Origin: Hormiphora californensis
Taxonomy: Eukaryota > Ctenophora > Tentaculata > Cydippida > Pleurobrachiidae
Length of the DNA stretch: 64,000 nt
Assembly (NCBI GenBank): GCA_020137815.1
Contig: CM035351.1
Span: 3,373,409 to 3,437,408, forward strand
Reading direction: 5' to 3'
The translations under genes were made by a program, and so were the position numbers. Shown in pieces: positions 14,812 to 26,509 of the stretch. The notes beneath the pieces are model-generated. The model was not told the DNA's origin, did no database searches, and saw only the letters and a list, made by a program, of their open reading frames with translations. Numbering within the stretch: the first letter of the stretch is position 1; each line of letters starts with the position of its first letter.

Positions 14812-16005
14812 AGCGTACAGCCCCAGAAGAGGGGGCTGAGGCGTACCTAGACCATATCAATCATCGAGGGTATTGTATTATATACCCTGCTAACTTAAAT
14901 AATGCGCCAGTGGCGAGAAGTCCCACTAGCGCGCTCTCAGTAAACAGCCAGTCCAGCGGCAGATTATTTCCCACTGGCAGGTTATTTATTTTTAACTCCT
15001 ACGTAACATTCAAAGTGTGTGTAAATGATCAGTTCTTACTAAAATACAGAGGGAACACTATGTGCAACACTTACACACTACATTGGAGAGAAAGAAAGGA
15101 CACATTCCGTCAATTACTCTCTCTTTATCTCCCCTTTTGTCTCACTATCTCTTTCTCTGTGTTATTTGTGACATGCCCCTTATCAGGCTATTTCTTTCAC
15201 TCTCTTTCCTTAGCAACTGCTTAGTAACTGTTACCAAACAGTGTACACTCAATTGTGACGTGTTTTTAACTATTTCTCAGTTCTCTTTGTGTGTTTTGAT
15301 TAGTGTTCTCTCTCTTGTTGGTGTGTAATACTTGAAATAAACAACTAAAGCAGGGTATATAACCCATAAACTCTGACCACTGGCACGTTATAGGTTTAAA
15401 CCCCTCCGCCTCTCCCTCGGCTCCGCCTCGGGATCGTCGTCGTGATTTAAACCAGTTTATCCGCCAGCGGCGGATAAACTCCAGCTAACTTCTCCCAGCG
15501 GCGCGCTGGGAGAAAGTTATCTGAAATAACGCGCCAGTGGCCAGAGTTTATGCCTCATGTATTCAGAAAATATCACGAAGAGATTTCTGGAATCTGGATC
15601 GCCACTCGCCTTCTGCCATGCGGTACAAGGACGGTGGATGCCCAAAAAAAGCAATAATGAACAAGTATACATCACATACATTAAGCTAACTGATCGAATT
15701 TCCTAGCTATCAGGAAGATGAAGTATCTAAACCCTGCATTATAGTCAGGAGGTAAGGGTTGTGTTTGTGTAATGTGTATCAATAAAAAACAAAACAGTTT
15801 CTTATCCAAATAATTGTATCTCTTTTAAGGCAACTTGATAAAGTCGAGTTTCTCCAAATGTCCAAGAAAGGTCACAATGTTGTACATATATCCTTTAATT
15901 CCTTTAAATCTCTGTTTTAATGATTTCAATAATGGTGTGCTGGACGCTGGTTAATTTGGGATTCGCTGGACGCTGGTATTGTTTTGTGACATTATATTTC
16001 CACAG
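14812..16005. other. Intergenic region upstream of the FGD-type gene
   Basis: Mostly unique AT-rich sequence with a fold-back repeat at 15365-15552. The first coding exon of the downstream RhoGEF gene should lie here or farther left, but I could not find an exon with an ATG and a phase-1 donor that fits. Confidence 0.45.
15365..15552. repeat. Fold-back repeat of about 188 bp
   Basis: CATAAACTCTGACCACTGGC at the left and its near-exact reverse complement ending at 15552. Inside are further palindromes such as TCTCCCAGCGGCGCGCTGGG. Related words (GCGCCAGTGGCGAGAAG) occur near 14900, so this may be one member of a small local family. Confidence 0.7.
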
Positions 16006-19000
16006 ATAGCATACTAAGCCCCCGACTAGGGAAGAAGTTCCGACGTCTCTTCTCCCGGAAAGCCTCTGGGGACAGTTTGCTAAAGGAACGGGCTAACTCA
16101 GTTGATACCCTCCAAGTTGAGGAAGAGGACGAATTCTGGGATCTTGGGCCCCAAGCTGTTTACCAGAATCTAGATTGCATTAGTTTGTGCAACTTCCCCC
16201 GGCCCTCTATAGCAGATAGTGGCAGTGAAGAAGAGGAAGAAGAACAATATAAGGATCTCGTTGTAGAGAAGGAGGGGCTTTATAGTTGTTACCAAGACCT
16301 CCGGTTGGTCGCTCAACGGGCAGGAAACTTCTCTGAACATCTTTACGTCAACCACATCCAGCCTGTAGAAGGTAATACTTGTTCTCTATAGGTTCATCTA
16401 CATAGATGGTCAACTCTTTTAACTTGGTAAATTAGAATTTAGGTTTAACTAAAGACTATATTTATAGAGACAATATCCTCATCAGGATCTAGATCCACTG
16501 TCCGCGAAGCTGACTCATCTGGTGACGAGGAAGAAAGTACAAAAGAAGAGAACGGTGACGAACCAGCTGCTAATAATTCTGTTACAGACAACTATTGTGG
16601 TGAATCTACAGAGACAGAAAACCCTGAAACACCAGCAAATCCTGTTGCTAAACAAGAGGATCCTGAACCACTAGAACAACAAGAGGATCCTGAGCCTTTA
16701 GAACAAAAAGAAGATTCTGAACCTCTAGATCAAAAAGAGGACTCTGATCCGCTAGAACAACAAAAGGAACTTGAAGTACAAACACAAGATACTGGAACAC
16801 TAAACCAGGAAAAACAAGAAGATAGTGGATTAGTTTCATCTGAGAAACCCACTGAAGAAGAGCTACAAGTACCAGAGCAGCCAACTGAACAAGTACCAGA
16901 GCAGCCAACTGAACAATTACCTACTAAACCAGCCGAGTTACCCAAGGAGGATTCCCTGCCTGTTAGTGTTAGAGCCCAGAAACTACAAAAACAACTCCTC
17001 GCCTCTAAATTTAACTCTGTTAGAGGAGTTTTCGAGACTTCAACAAGGAAGGAAATCAGAACTAAATACGGAAATACGGGAGCTATTAGAAGGCCAATCC
17101 TCATGTCTGTGTCTAACAAGAAGACATCCGTTCAGAGCATACGATCACTGTTTGAAGGTAGGTTACAAGGTTCAGACCCTATCATAGTGTTAAATCTCCC
17201 TCTCCCCTGGCCACTATAATTTCTCAATGTCTCTATCTCTATAAATTTCTCTCTGATATCTCTCCCTATCTCTCTTAGAGAAAGCTCGACAAGAACAGAG
17301 TGATGGTGGAAGTTCCGCTTCTGTGTTCAAGAAGCCACTTTCCCGAACAAACTTATGTCTCCAAAGATCAGGTAATAAGTTTACTTGAGTTAGTAGTCGA
17401 TTGATTGGAATGTTACTGAAATATTGCAATGTATACTAATTACTAGATGTATATTAGATGGCAGATGTACGCTATATTTGAGTGAACTACATGTGCTGTT
17501 CCATGAGTTCCTTATTAGCAAGTGTGATATTACTTCCATGTCATGAGTTTCTAACCCCCCCCCCCTTATCAGAAGAGAGACCTGTGTCAGATGCAACTGA
17601 TATAACTGATTCTAGTGATGATGAGGGCTCTAATTTTCAAATTCAACATGGTAATGGTAACACATGTCACACATGACACAATTATGTAACAACAATCTTC
17701 CTGTTTAAAGATGCTTAAATGGGTATAACTATACCCTATTGACTCCTCCCCCTTTGTTAGTCGTTGAATGTGCTTCATAGTGCCCTATCTTTAACTGCCC
17801 CCCCCCCCTGTTTTAAGATGTGGAGAGTGATGACGCTGAGGAACATGTTATTCCAGTTACACAAGAACCTGAAGAAATGTTGACAGAGGAACAGAAATCT
17901 CGCAGAAAAAGGTATCTTGCCTGCAATTCCTTCCTGTTTGTTGCGGGGGAGGGATGTTAGTTGTAGTTCCCAATTCATTGCTATTTGCAGGGGAACTCCT
18001 AAGGGGTGGGCCGTGGGGGTTGGGGGTGGAAGTATGTAGGATGTTTTGATACAACATCCTACACCTGAAATATACCTGCTATTTTATTAGAAGAAGTAAT
18101 AGCTACATAACAAGTTGTCTATGTAAACATTGCAGGAGCTACTGATGTTGCCCAAATACATAGACAATGAATAATAACACAGTCATATCATCTTTTAGGT
18201 TTAAGATTGCTGAAGAGTTGTATACTACAGAGGAAGCATACGTTTCAACTCTGACTCTACTTCATGTTGTGTTCAGAGGTCGCATTACTGTGAGTGTTGC
18301 ATGACATGTGAATACATACTACATGTTTCAGCTGCACTCTAGTCCATAGTTCCTATAATATATGTCCCCATAGCTTCTTATATCACATTCACACTGCACT
18401 CCCTCCTATTACATAATGCATCTCTTATGCATTAACGTTGTTTAAACTGAACTTACTAAATGACGTTAATTCCACGTCATGTTTCCAGGATAATCATACA
18501 ATTCCTGAAAAGACGCTGAATGAGATATTTATGAATCTGAGGGAGCTACATCAGCTTCATATTGAACTGCGGAACAAACTAAAGTCCAGAATTGAAGACT
18601 GGTGGGTAATTGTAGCGCTGTATTTACCCATTCTCTTTCTCTGTTTCGTTTTCCGTCTCTTCTCTATGTCTCTTTCTCTTTCTAGTAGAAAGTTTGTAGC
18701 CCTCTTTCTCTGTCAGGCAAAATACTCCAATGATAGGAGATATTATGAAGTCGATATCTCCATTCTTTGGTCTCTACACAGAATACATGGCACGCTTTGA
18801 GCATGCCGTCAAAACAATTAACGACCTGACTACTAAAGATGAAAAGTTGGCCAGAACTGTATTCGTTCTAGAGGTATATTTAGAAAGGAGGAGAAAAAAC
18901 ATTGAATGTTTGTATCATTTGTATTTCTGAGAAGAGACCGCATTATTTCCCCCTAGCCCTACTATTTTGTCTAGAGGCCTCACTACCCCCCTTCCCCCAC

Positions 19001-22000
19001 AATTATAGCCTTCGCCTCTTGGCTTTTCCTCACTACCCCTCTCCTCTCACTACCCCCTCCCCCACCAGGGCGAGATAGAGCACTGTAAGAACCTAAAGAT
19101 AACTCAACACATGTTGTGTCCAGTTCAGAGAATACCACGATACAGGTAAAATACTCTCCATGTTTTCGTTATCATATCTCCCTCTGTTTCCCCACTACCA
19201 CTACTAATCACCCCTCCTTTACTTTATTTACCACCCCCAGAATGCTGTTAGAGGATTACATAAAGCGGTTACCAACGGACGATCCTGATTATCCGGCGGT
19301 AGAGAAAAGTCTCACTTTAGTTTCTAATGCTGCCAACAAAGCTAACGATAATATCTCAAAACTGGTAAATTCGGTTTGCTATTTGTGCTGTATTGTGTGC
19401 ATCCATCGAACCCTCACAGATCGGTGTGAGCCACACAAGTGTTGTTTGATTGTTTTGTTTTCAAACAGGGGCGCGGGGAAACAGGGTCGAGCGAGCCCCC
19501 CCCCCCCCTTGTTACCAACCCTCCTACTTCACAGTGTTGCTTAATGTCCCCCCTCTCAGGAGAACTTCCAGCTTGTGTCTCAGTTGCTTAGCAACGTCAG
19601 CGGACTGGGGAACAGCATCGATAGCTCTGGAACAATTTCAATGGTGTATATAAAACATGGCCGTATTAAGAAAATGAGTCGACACAAAATTCAGGAACGA
19701 TTTATATTTGTGGTAAGAAAAGTGACAGCCTAATAAATTCTTTTTTTAAACCTGTTTAAATCCTGTTTAAGCCTGTTTAAATCCTGTTTTATATCCTTTT
19801 TAAATCCTGTTATTTCGCAGTTTAATGCCGTGGTGTTGATTTGCAAGATTGAAGGCAACGGCAAATACAAATGTACCAAGAAGATTTCCTCGCAACAATT
19901 AGAGGTATATTAACTTTCTATGAAGGCATTATGTTCATTTCCTGATTCACTGTAGTTAAATTATAACTTGTACCCTCTCTCACATCTTACCCTCTCCTAA
20001 CAAATCTTGTTTTCAGTGTGTTCAGATCAGCCCAGATCCAAATATCAACTATCCGTTTGAAATCATAACCAAGAGATATTCCTTTATTCTCGGAGCAAAG
20101 TGAGTGTTGAGTAGAAACAGATATTGCAAGAGCTGTTAGTTTATAAGAGAAATTCAACTCCAACTTTTTCTGCGTATGATAAACTCGGAAGGGAAATAGA
20201 GACATGAACGTAACGCGCGAAAACAGCAGTGTAGAGATAGCCGCGCGCGACATGGTTCACATAGAGAATTTGAAATGAATTAGCGCTGACAAGGGTCACA
20301 GAGGCAACTCATTATGTGGATTGAGAGGGTATGGAAGCACATATCAGGGGTAAAAAGGGTGCTCTAAGTTCGAGAAACTACCCACTATTTCTCCCAGGGA
20401 TGAAACAGATAGGGATAGCTGGATAGCTGCACTACAGCGTGTTTTGAATGATCGACACAGTAACACAGGGATCACTCTGAAGGAGGCGCCTCCAACACAA
20501 CGACTAGGTAAAATCCTAGGTCTCCATTTACCCAATTTGTAAAAGATGTCTATTTCATATATTTGTATGTGTATTTGTCTCCTTGTTTAACCATATTTTA
20601 AACCCCACTCACCCCCACAGGTTTGGTTGCACCAGTGTGGATCCCAGATTATGGTGTTTCAATGTGCATGAGATGCGAGGAGAACTTCACTGCAATACGA
20701 CGCAGACACCACTGCAGGGCATGCGGGAAGGTAATTAGTTAATTAATGTGATTTGTGTTGCCTGGTAGCCTGCCTATTTATGTTAGTATTTACTAGTAGG
20801 CCCGTTCGCCCTACGGGCGAATTTCGGGGATGGTAGCTGGATTAGGGAACGCTGACATCACCTGCACCATCCGTTCCTAGCCTATCTCTCACTTTCTCCC
20901 TACCCATGTTGTTGTACGCTCTGGGCTTCCTGACAATGTCAAGGTGCGAATTTAAGAGATCAATGTCATGGAGGTGCAGTGCTGTTCCAGAGACTCATCA
21001 CGTGAAAACGTGGCCGCTATGTAGCCGATTCGGAGATTTCTATATTCGACTGGAGTAATCACCCTTGGGCGACGTTGGGTAAAGCTATCTGTAGTCGTTG
21101 ACTGGCTCGCTTGAACACGTTGGCGTAATCTGTTATACTCTCTAGCCTGCTCCCTGACGGCTGACAGCAGCAGTTCTCCTGGACCTAGATAAACGTTGCC
21201 GAATAGCGCTTGGGGTGGTAGAGCTAGACATCAGGACAAAAGTAAAAGAATGCACGTGCAGAATTGAATTTCCCCTTGGTACCCAACTGCAACCGGGAGA
21301 GAGCTCTCCAGATCCCTCTAATAATTGCACGTGCAGGTGTAGTTGCTAGGTGATGTAGCACTGACAATTTGAATAGTAAGTAGTATGATTTAATTGATCT
21401 AGTAATTAATTAAATTAATTAACTTTTCAGGTATTTTGTGCGATGTGTTCTTCATACAAACAGTACCTTGGATTTGATAACAAAATAGGACGGGTCTGTG
21501 CAACCTGCAATGATATCCTGTCAGAATCACTAGGATTGAAACCAGTAAGTTGTCTTTTATTCAACCCCCTCCCCCCATAGTATAAAAAGACCCCGGCCTC
21601 CATACCGTAATTTAATTTCTGCTTAATTTTTCAGAGGTCCGAAAGTACGAGTATGTTTTTCTCGAGTGAGGATATGCCCCATAGTACGAAGGGGGATACA
21701 ACTATTAGTAAAGGGGTGGTACAGTCTGGAGATATTGAGGCTTTTCTTGTGGTAAGATCCTTCACCCTGGTCACATGCACTGTATAGTGTATAGCAGGAA
21801 GCGACCGAATATTCGGTTCGGTTCGGTTCGGTTCGGAAATTCGGTGTTTTTTGGGCGGTTCGGTTCGGTTCGGTTCGGTAGGAAATTTTGGCCGAACCAC
21901 CGAATTTTTTGGTCAAAAAATGCCCAGAAATCGGGCTTTTTCATGCAAAATTTTTCAATTATTTCACAAAAATTGTATGGATTTCAATGTCAATTTCGCC

Positions 22001-23768
22001 GTATTAACCCTATTTCGAATCGGTGGTGCTATGTGGAAATGATTTCGCTAGTTAGCGGGTTCGATATGGATTGATTTGATACCTGACTTCCCGTCGAATC
22101 GTGTCCTCATGAGAGGGTCAACAAATTCAGAAACTTTTTTTTCAAAAAATTCATGGAGAGCACCGATCAAGGTGTTAAGAATCATTCTCTGAAATTTTGT
22201 AAAAAAGTTTGGAAAATATTTCAAAGTCAATTTTATGGAAAATTTTCTATGTCAATTTTTGCGTACGAATCGTGTTTCGAATCGGTATTGCTAAGCGGGA
22301 GTGATGTTGCTAATTAGTGGGTCCGAGATGGATTATGCTGATACGTGATCCCCCATCAAATCTAATTAGGAAGTTTAGGGGAAACGATTCATGTTTCAAT
22401 AAATCCTGCTAATTAGCGAGAGCACTGCCGCATAGCATCACCGATTCGCAACACGATTCATACGGCAAAATTGACATAGAAATTTTTTTCCGAAATTGAC
22501 TTTGAAATATTTTGCAAAGTTTTTTCACAAAATTAAATGTTTCTCTAGAAATTCATGGAGAGCATCGATCAAGGTATTGAGAATCATTGCCTGAAATTTT
22601 GTGAAATTTTTTTTGTGAAAAATATTTTAAGTAAATTATGGTATACGAATCGTATTTCCAATCGACAATGCTAAACGGGAGTGATGTTGGTAATTAGTGG
22701 GTCCGAGATGGATTGTGCTGATACGTGATCCCCCATCAAATCTAATTAGGAAATTTAGAGAGACACGATTCATGGTTCGTTTAATCCTGCTAATTAGCAA
22801 TACCATTCCCGTATAGCATTGCCGATTCGAAACACGATTCGTACGCAAAAATTGACATAGAAAATTTACGATAAAATTGACTTTGAAAATTTTTTCACAA
22901 AATTGACTTTGAAATTTTTTCAAACATTTTTTAACAAAATTTCAGAGAATGATTCTCAATACCTTGATCGGTGCTCTCCATGACTTTTTAGAGAAACATT
23001 TATACAGAAAAAGTTTTGTATGGTTCGGTTCGGTTCGGTTACCGAAATTCGGTTCGGTTCGGTTCGGTTCGGTTCGGTAAAAAAGTTTTTCAAATTCGGT
23101 TCGGTTCGGTTCGGTGGAAAAAAACCCGGTTCGGTCGTTTCCTGGTGTATAGAATCTTTGTTTTGTTCAAAGGGGGAAGGAGGGCCGAACAAGGCAATAG
23201 AATCTCGTGTACATGATAATGGTATTAGTGCACGATTAATTAGTCAGTTTAATTAGTCTAATTGTACTTGTCTCAGGTTAAAATCAATGAGAAGGAACCT
23301 CAGCGATACTGGTGTGTGTTAAGAGGAATGGTACTAATTTTATATGCGGGAAATTATGTAAGTAAATTAAGTGGACCCCTAAACTAGTCTTGGTCACATT
23401 GATACCTGAGTGAGATCGACGTCGTGCGCGACTGAGATCGATCTCACATATAGGTGGCAATGGTACCAAATACTAGTCCAGGAGCGCATCAATCAAACTC
23501 CAATCTCCATCACATTATCTAATTAACTATCAGATAATTAACAATTAATTACAATTAATTAACAATTAATTACCAGGATAAGAGAAGTAAGAGGGAACTG
23601 CCGATACTGGGATATGACGTTTTAACCCCGCAACACGAGGACAAGGTTGACCCAGTTTCAACCCTGAAACTTTACCACAGAAACATGGTCCCCTGGTATC
23701 TAACCTTTACCAGCGATATCGAGAAGGATCGGTGGTATGAGATTCTTACAAAAGCAGCTTCACTTTGA
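16006..23768 (+). CDS. FGD-family RhoGEF (DH-PH-FYVE-PH), 19 exons seen
   Basis: Guanine nucleotide exchange factor for Rho-family GTPases, recruited to phosphoinositide membranes. Exons: 16006-16371, 16468-17157, 17279-17371, 17573-17650, 17818-17911, 18199-18289, 18489-18601, 18717-18873, 19069-19145, 19241-19364, 19560-19712, 19821-19904, 20017-20099, 20398-20507, 20621-20730, 21431-21544, 21635-21751, 23277-23357, 23577-23768. All junction phases agree and give 974 residues to the stop. Order: acidic, Glu/Pro-rich N-terminus (first 440 residues); DH domain starting [19 protein letters not shown], with [23 protein letters not shown] finger with [14 protein letters not shown] and GRVC and all eight zinc cysteines; second PH ending at TGA. 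The DH-PH-FYVE-PH order is diagnostic of FGD proteins; which of FGD1-FGD6 is unclear. The first exon enters in mid-codon, so the 5' end is missing. One intron holds a 1.35-kb transposon. Confidence 0.93.
20830..21230 (-). pseudogene. Unrecognised antisense coding relic in an FGD intron
   Basis: On the minus strand, 21230-20952 is open for 92 codons without a Met start and reads like protein ([20 protein letters not shown], then [20 protein letters not shown]). After its stop a second frame continues with [20 protein letters not shown] to about 20830, suggesting one frameshift. I do not recognise the family; a decayed transposon protein is the most natural guess. It lies in the intron between the two FYVE exons. 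Confidence 0.4.
21795..23144 (+). mobile_element. hAT-like non-autonomous element, copy A (1,350 bp)
   Basis: Begins CAGGAAGCGACCGAA and ends TTCGGTCGTTTCCTG. Flanked by a perfect 8-base duplication, GTGTATAG, at 21787-21794 and 23145-23152. Eight-base duplications and a CAG start are typical of hAT transposons. Both ends carry arrays of the pentamer GGTTC (21819-21880, 23023-23130). The interior has inverted sub-repeats (ATCGTGTTTCGAATCGG words, ATGGATTGTGCTGATACGTG) but no transposase. The open frames spelling RFGSVRFG or EPNRTEPN are products of the pentamer. A near-identical copy in the opposite orientation lies at 38535-39886. Confidence 0.88.
23389..23456. repeat. Dispersed hairpin repeat, copy 1
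   Basis: About 67 bases containing TGAGTGAGATCGA, a CG-rich loop and TGAGATCGATCTCACAT. A reverse-complement copy differing at only a few positions lies at 34031-34097 in the tyrosine kinase gene. Copy 1 is in the penultimate intron of the FGD-type gene. Confidence 0.7.
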
Positions 23769-24077
23769 GAAAAGTGTGTTGCCTTGTGTGAGGGGCTTCA
23801 TCAAAAAGACTGAAATTGTTGAGAATTTTTAGTGATTGAACTTTGAAATTAAAAGAGGAAAGAGCTGTCAGGCCAATGCTCTGACAAAGAAAGAGGGTTT
23901 GTGTGTGTGACACTGTGAAAAAGACACTGATTGTAATTCTGTCTGAACTGATTCTTTATCGTTTTTTATCCGGCCACAGTATTATTGACTCCAATTGTTT
24001 GAGACTGATCAGTGATGTTTACCAGTGGTAAAAATTGTGTTTACAGTTGATTGATTTTTGCTTAAATAAGTTGTTCT

Positions 24078-24248
24078 TTATTGTTTACCCTGATTTACCG
24101 GCCCCCGAATTACTGGAACCCCGATTTTCATTTACCGGAAGGATACATTTCCATTTCCCCCGATATAGAAAATTAACGGTATCACACCCCAATGATTATA
24201 CCGGGCAAAACCTTTCCCCCGAGAATAACGGTAAATCGGGGTACTTAT
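24078..24248. mobile_element. Decayed pogo-like short element
   Basis: Left edge ACCCTGATTTACCGGCCCCC; right edge AACGGTAAATCGGGGTAC. Termini and the CCTTTCCCCCGAG core resemble the better element at 24550-25338. It lies downstream of the FGD stop codon, so the interval 23769-25714 contains two such elements and no supported gene. Confidence 0.5.
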
Positions 24249-24549
24249 AGGCGGTGAATGGACAGTCCATTGGACTTTTAAATGTGTTGGGGCACGTCAC
24301 GCCCTGCGGGAGGGGACGCCAAGACTTCAGTTAGCACTAGCAGGTCAAGGAGTTCTGAAGCTGAGCGAAAGGACCTGCTAGTGCTAGTGGTAGTGGTGGA
24401 AAGTGGAAACTCGGTTGTTAAATAGCAACAAATAAGATCGGTAGCATAGTCATTAGTCACTTCGACGATATTTCCCCGATATTTCATATATAATTTTGTA
24501 AAAGCGGGCTAACCGCCTTTGTTTTGTGGTAGTAGTCAGTGATGATATA

Positions 24550-25338
24550 CAGTCGGACCCCGATTTAACGGCCCCCGATTTAAAATTTTTTTTGAAAATT
24601 TTTCAAAGGTGTACCAACCACGTCCGAATCGAGTTTCGAATCGGTGCATCTTATTGCATGTCTTGCCGGTAATTAGACGGATATGTGATCCCCATGGGGT
24701 CCATCGAATCGCAATTTTGACACTTGGTAAACTGGCGGGCCTCATGGGGATCACGTATCGGTTCGTTTCGAACCGTCTAATTAGCGACAGGACGTGCGGT
24801 AAGATACACTGATTCGAAACAAGATTCGGACGTGGTTGATATACCTTTGAAAAATTTTCATAACTTTTTTTACGAAATTTTACAGATTGATTGGCAATGC
24901 TTTGATCGGTGCTCCCCATGAATTTTCAGAGAAAAAATATTTTGAAATTCCAATTCTTCCTTGCCCCGCTTTAAGTGCCCCGATTCGACATGGTATCACG
25001 TATCGGCTCGTTTCCAACCGTCTAATTAGCGACAGCCGACAGGACATGCGACAAGATGCACTGATTCGATAAACGATTCGGACGTGGTTAATAAAGTACC
25101 TTAGAAAATGTTTCATAACTTTTTTAAATTTAAAAAAAAATTTCTTTTTCTAATCAGAAATAATCATGTAATCAATACATGGACATAGCATTTAACACTT
25201 AGAGGTGTTTTAGTATAGCATTTTGGGCAAAAATAGTGTTTTATGGGCCAAATATGCTCTACCCCGATTTAACGGACACCCCGATTTAACGGACAAAACC
25301 CTTTCCCCCGAGGGTGCCGTTAAATCGGGGTCCGACTG
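24550..25338 (+). mobile_element. Pogo/Tigger-like MITE, copy 1 (789 bp)
   Basis: Terminal inverted repeats CAGTCGGACCCCGATTTAAC with TA just outside both ends (24548-24549, 25339-25340). The right end carries two further copies of CCCCGATTTAACGGAC in tandem. CAGT(C)-type termini and a TA target fit pogo/Tigger elements. No transposase frame. The second copy, inverted, is at 43134-43995. Confidence 0.82.
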
Positions 25339-25714
25339 TACATCAATGATAACCGCTAAACAATTGCTAAAAATTGCCTGACTTTTTAAGTCAAGAACTC
25401 AACCTAAACATTATAATATCTATTAAATAAACGTCACAAAAAGTTAGAAGATCATGTGAAATCGAGTTTCGTAGCAACGATATTGTACAAATTGATCCTA
25501 CACTATCTGGCGGTACCAACCCGATCCGAGAGCTCAGAGCACTGTTTTGAGAACCAAAACGGGGCCGGGTTAGGCGCCGCCAGACATCTCCTGCATAAAT
25601 CAAAATGTCTTTCTTGCTGTGGCTTCTATTTGAAGTTATACAGCTGTCTCTCAAACAGAATACAGTTAATTAGAATCGTTCAGTCCAACTTTGTGAAGAA
25701 ATAGAGGAGAATCT

Positions 25715-25883
25715 TTAAGTTACTTTGGATAAAGCTCTGACAGTGGTAGGGTCCCGGTCAGTGCGACCCTTGACAGAGGAAGATCGAAACTTTTGTTTGC
25801 TAATTCCTTTCAGGATCCCATTCTTAGTGACAGAGAGACGGATACTGGTCCCAAATGATGCACGGTAGGATCGATTAAAATAC
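25715..25883 (-). CDS. Alternative last exon of the GPCR gene (tail B)
   Basis: Opens after an acceptor (TTCCAG) in the phase required by the TM7 exon at 26984-26920 and reads YFNRSYRASFGTSIRLSV through a Ser/Arg/Lys-rich tail to TAA, 55 residues plus the shared codon. It begins with the same YFN-(R/K)-x-Y pattern as tail A at 26732-26510, which lies between it and TM7, so the two look like duplicated, mutually exclusive 3' exons. A receptor using tail B would be 348 residues. Transcript use is inferred, not shown. Confidence 0.75.
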
Positions 25884-26087
25884 CTGGAAGGAATATGTGA
25901 TTGTGTTAGTTGAAGTTAGTTTAGTAATCATAGTCTTAGAGTGGAAAAGGCAGATGTTATCACCTTGCCTTTTCAGTATTTAATGCAATTCACCGGTTGT
26001 CCATACACAGTACACACACAAGGACCCCTATAGCAGGGGCCCTGCTAGGCTCTAACTTAAAATATGTGCCTCAATTCCCGGTATATA

Positions 26088-26158
26088 TTGTCAGGCCAAT
26101 GCTCTGACCGCAGTTCATTGAAGAAATAAGAACAGGGTCAATGCTCTAGCAGGGTATC
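26088..26158. repeat. Dispersed short repeat with GGCCAATGCTCTGAC ends
   Basis: TGTCAGGCCAATGCTCTGAC, then about 30 bases and AACAGGGTCAATGCTCTAGC. Similar units occur at 28530-28620, 37767-37842 and, partially, at 23868-23888. It lies between the two alternative tail exons of the GPCR gene. Confidence 0.6.
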
Positions 26159-26509
26159 TATATATGATCTGAATAGTATTAGTTTCAAGAGTTTTCAAGT
26201 TGCAAAACTCAACTCGTGCATCAGCGTTATACTCGCGGTGGTATGTTCACTTTTTATCCGCACCCAAGTTATCGAGAAATTGAATTATTTCGGAATACAA
26301 ATAATCTACGCGATTGGGGTTTCGGTTCTAAGACAGTGGAAAAAAGTGAACATACCACTGTGTGCTTTATGAGTCACTCGAGCGAAACACTCTGTACCAA
26401 GAAAACTAAAACCAACACAGCTGCATCTGCAGCAGCTTTCAAGAGAGCATCATTTAGAGTATTCGTTTTATGAGAAAGCACTGCACTCACACTCTCACAT
26501 GACATGTGT

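Noticed and set aside
15718-15760. First exon of the FGD-type gene (ATGAAGTATC followed by GTAAGG)
   Set aside because: The ATG frame meets a stop before the donor, and the open frame ends in the wrong phase for the acceptor at 16006.
23016-23256. Frames spelling RFGSVRFG and EPNRTEPN (21623-21916, 23016-23256, 38457-38708, 39607-39837)
   Set aside because: Produced by the GGTTC pentamer arrays in the hAT-like elements.
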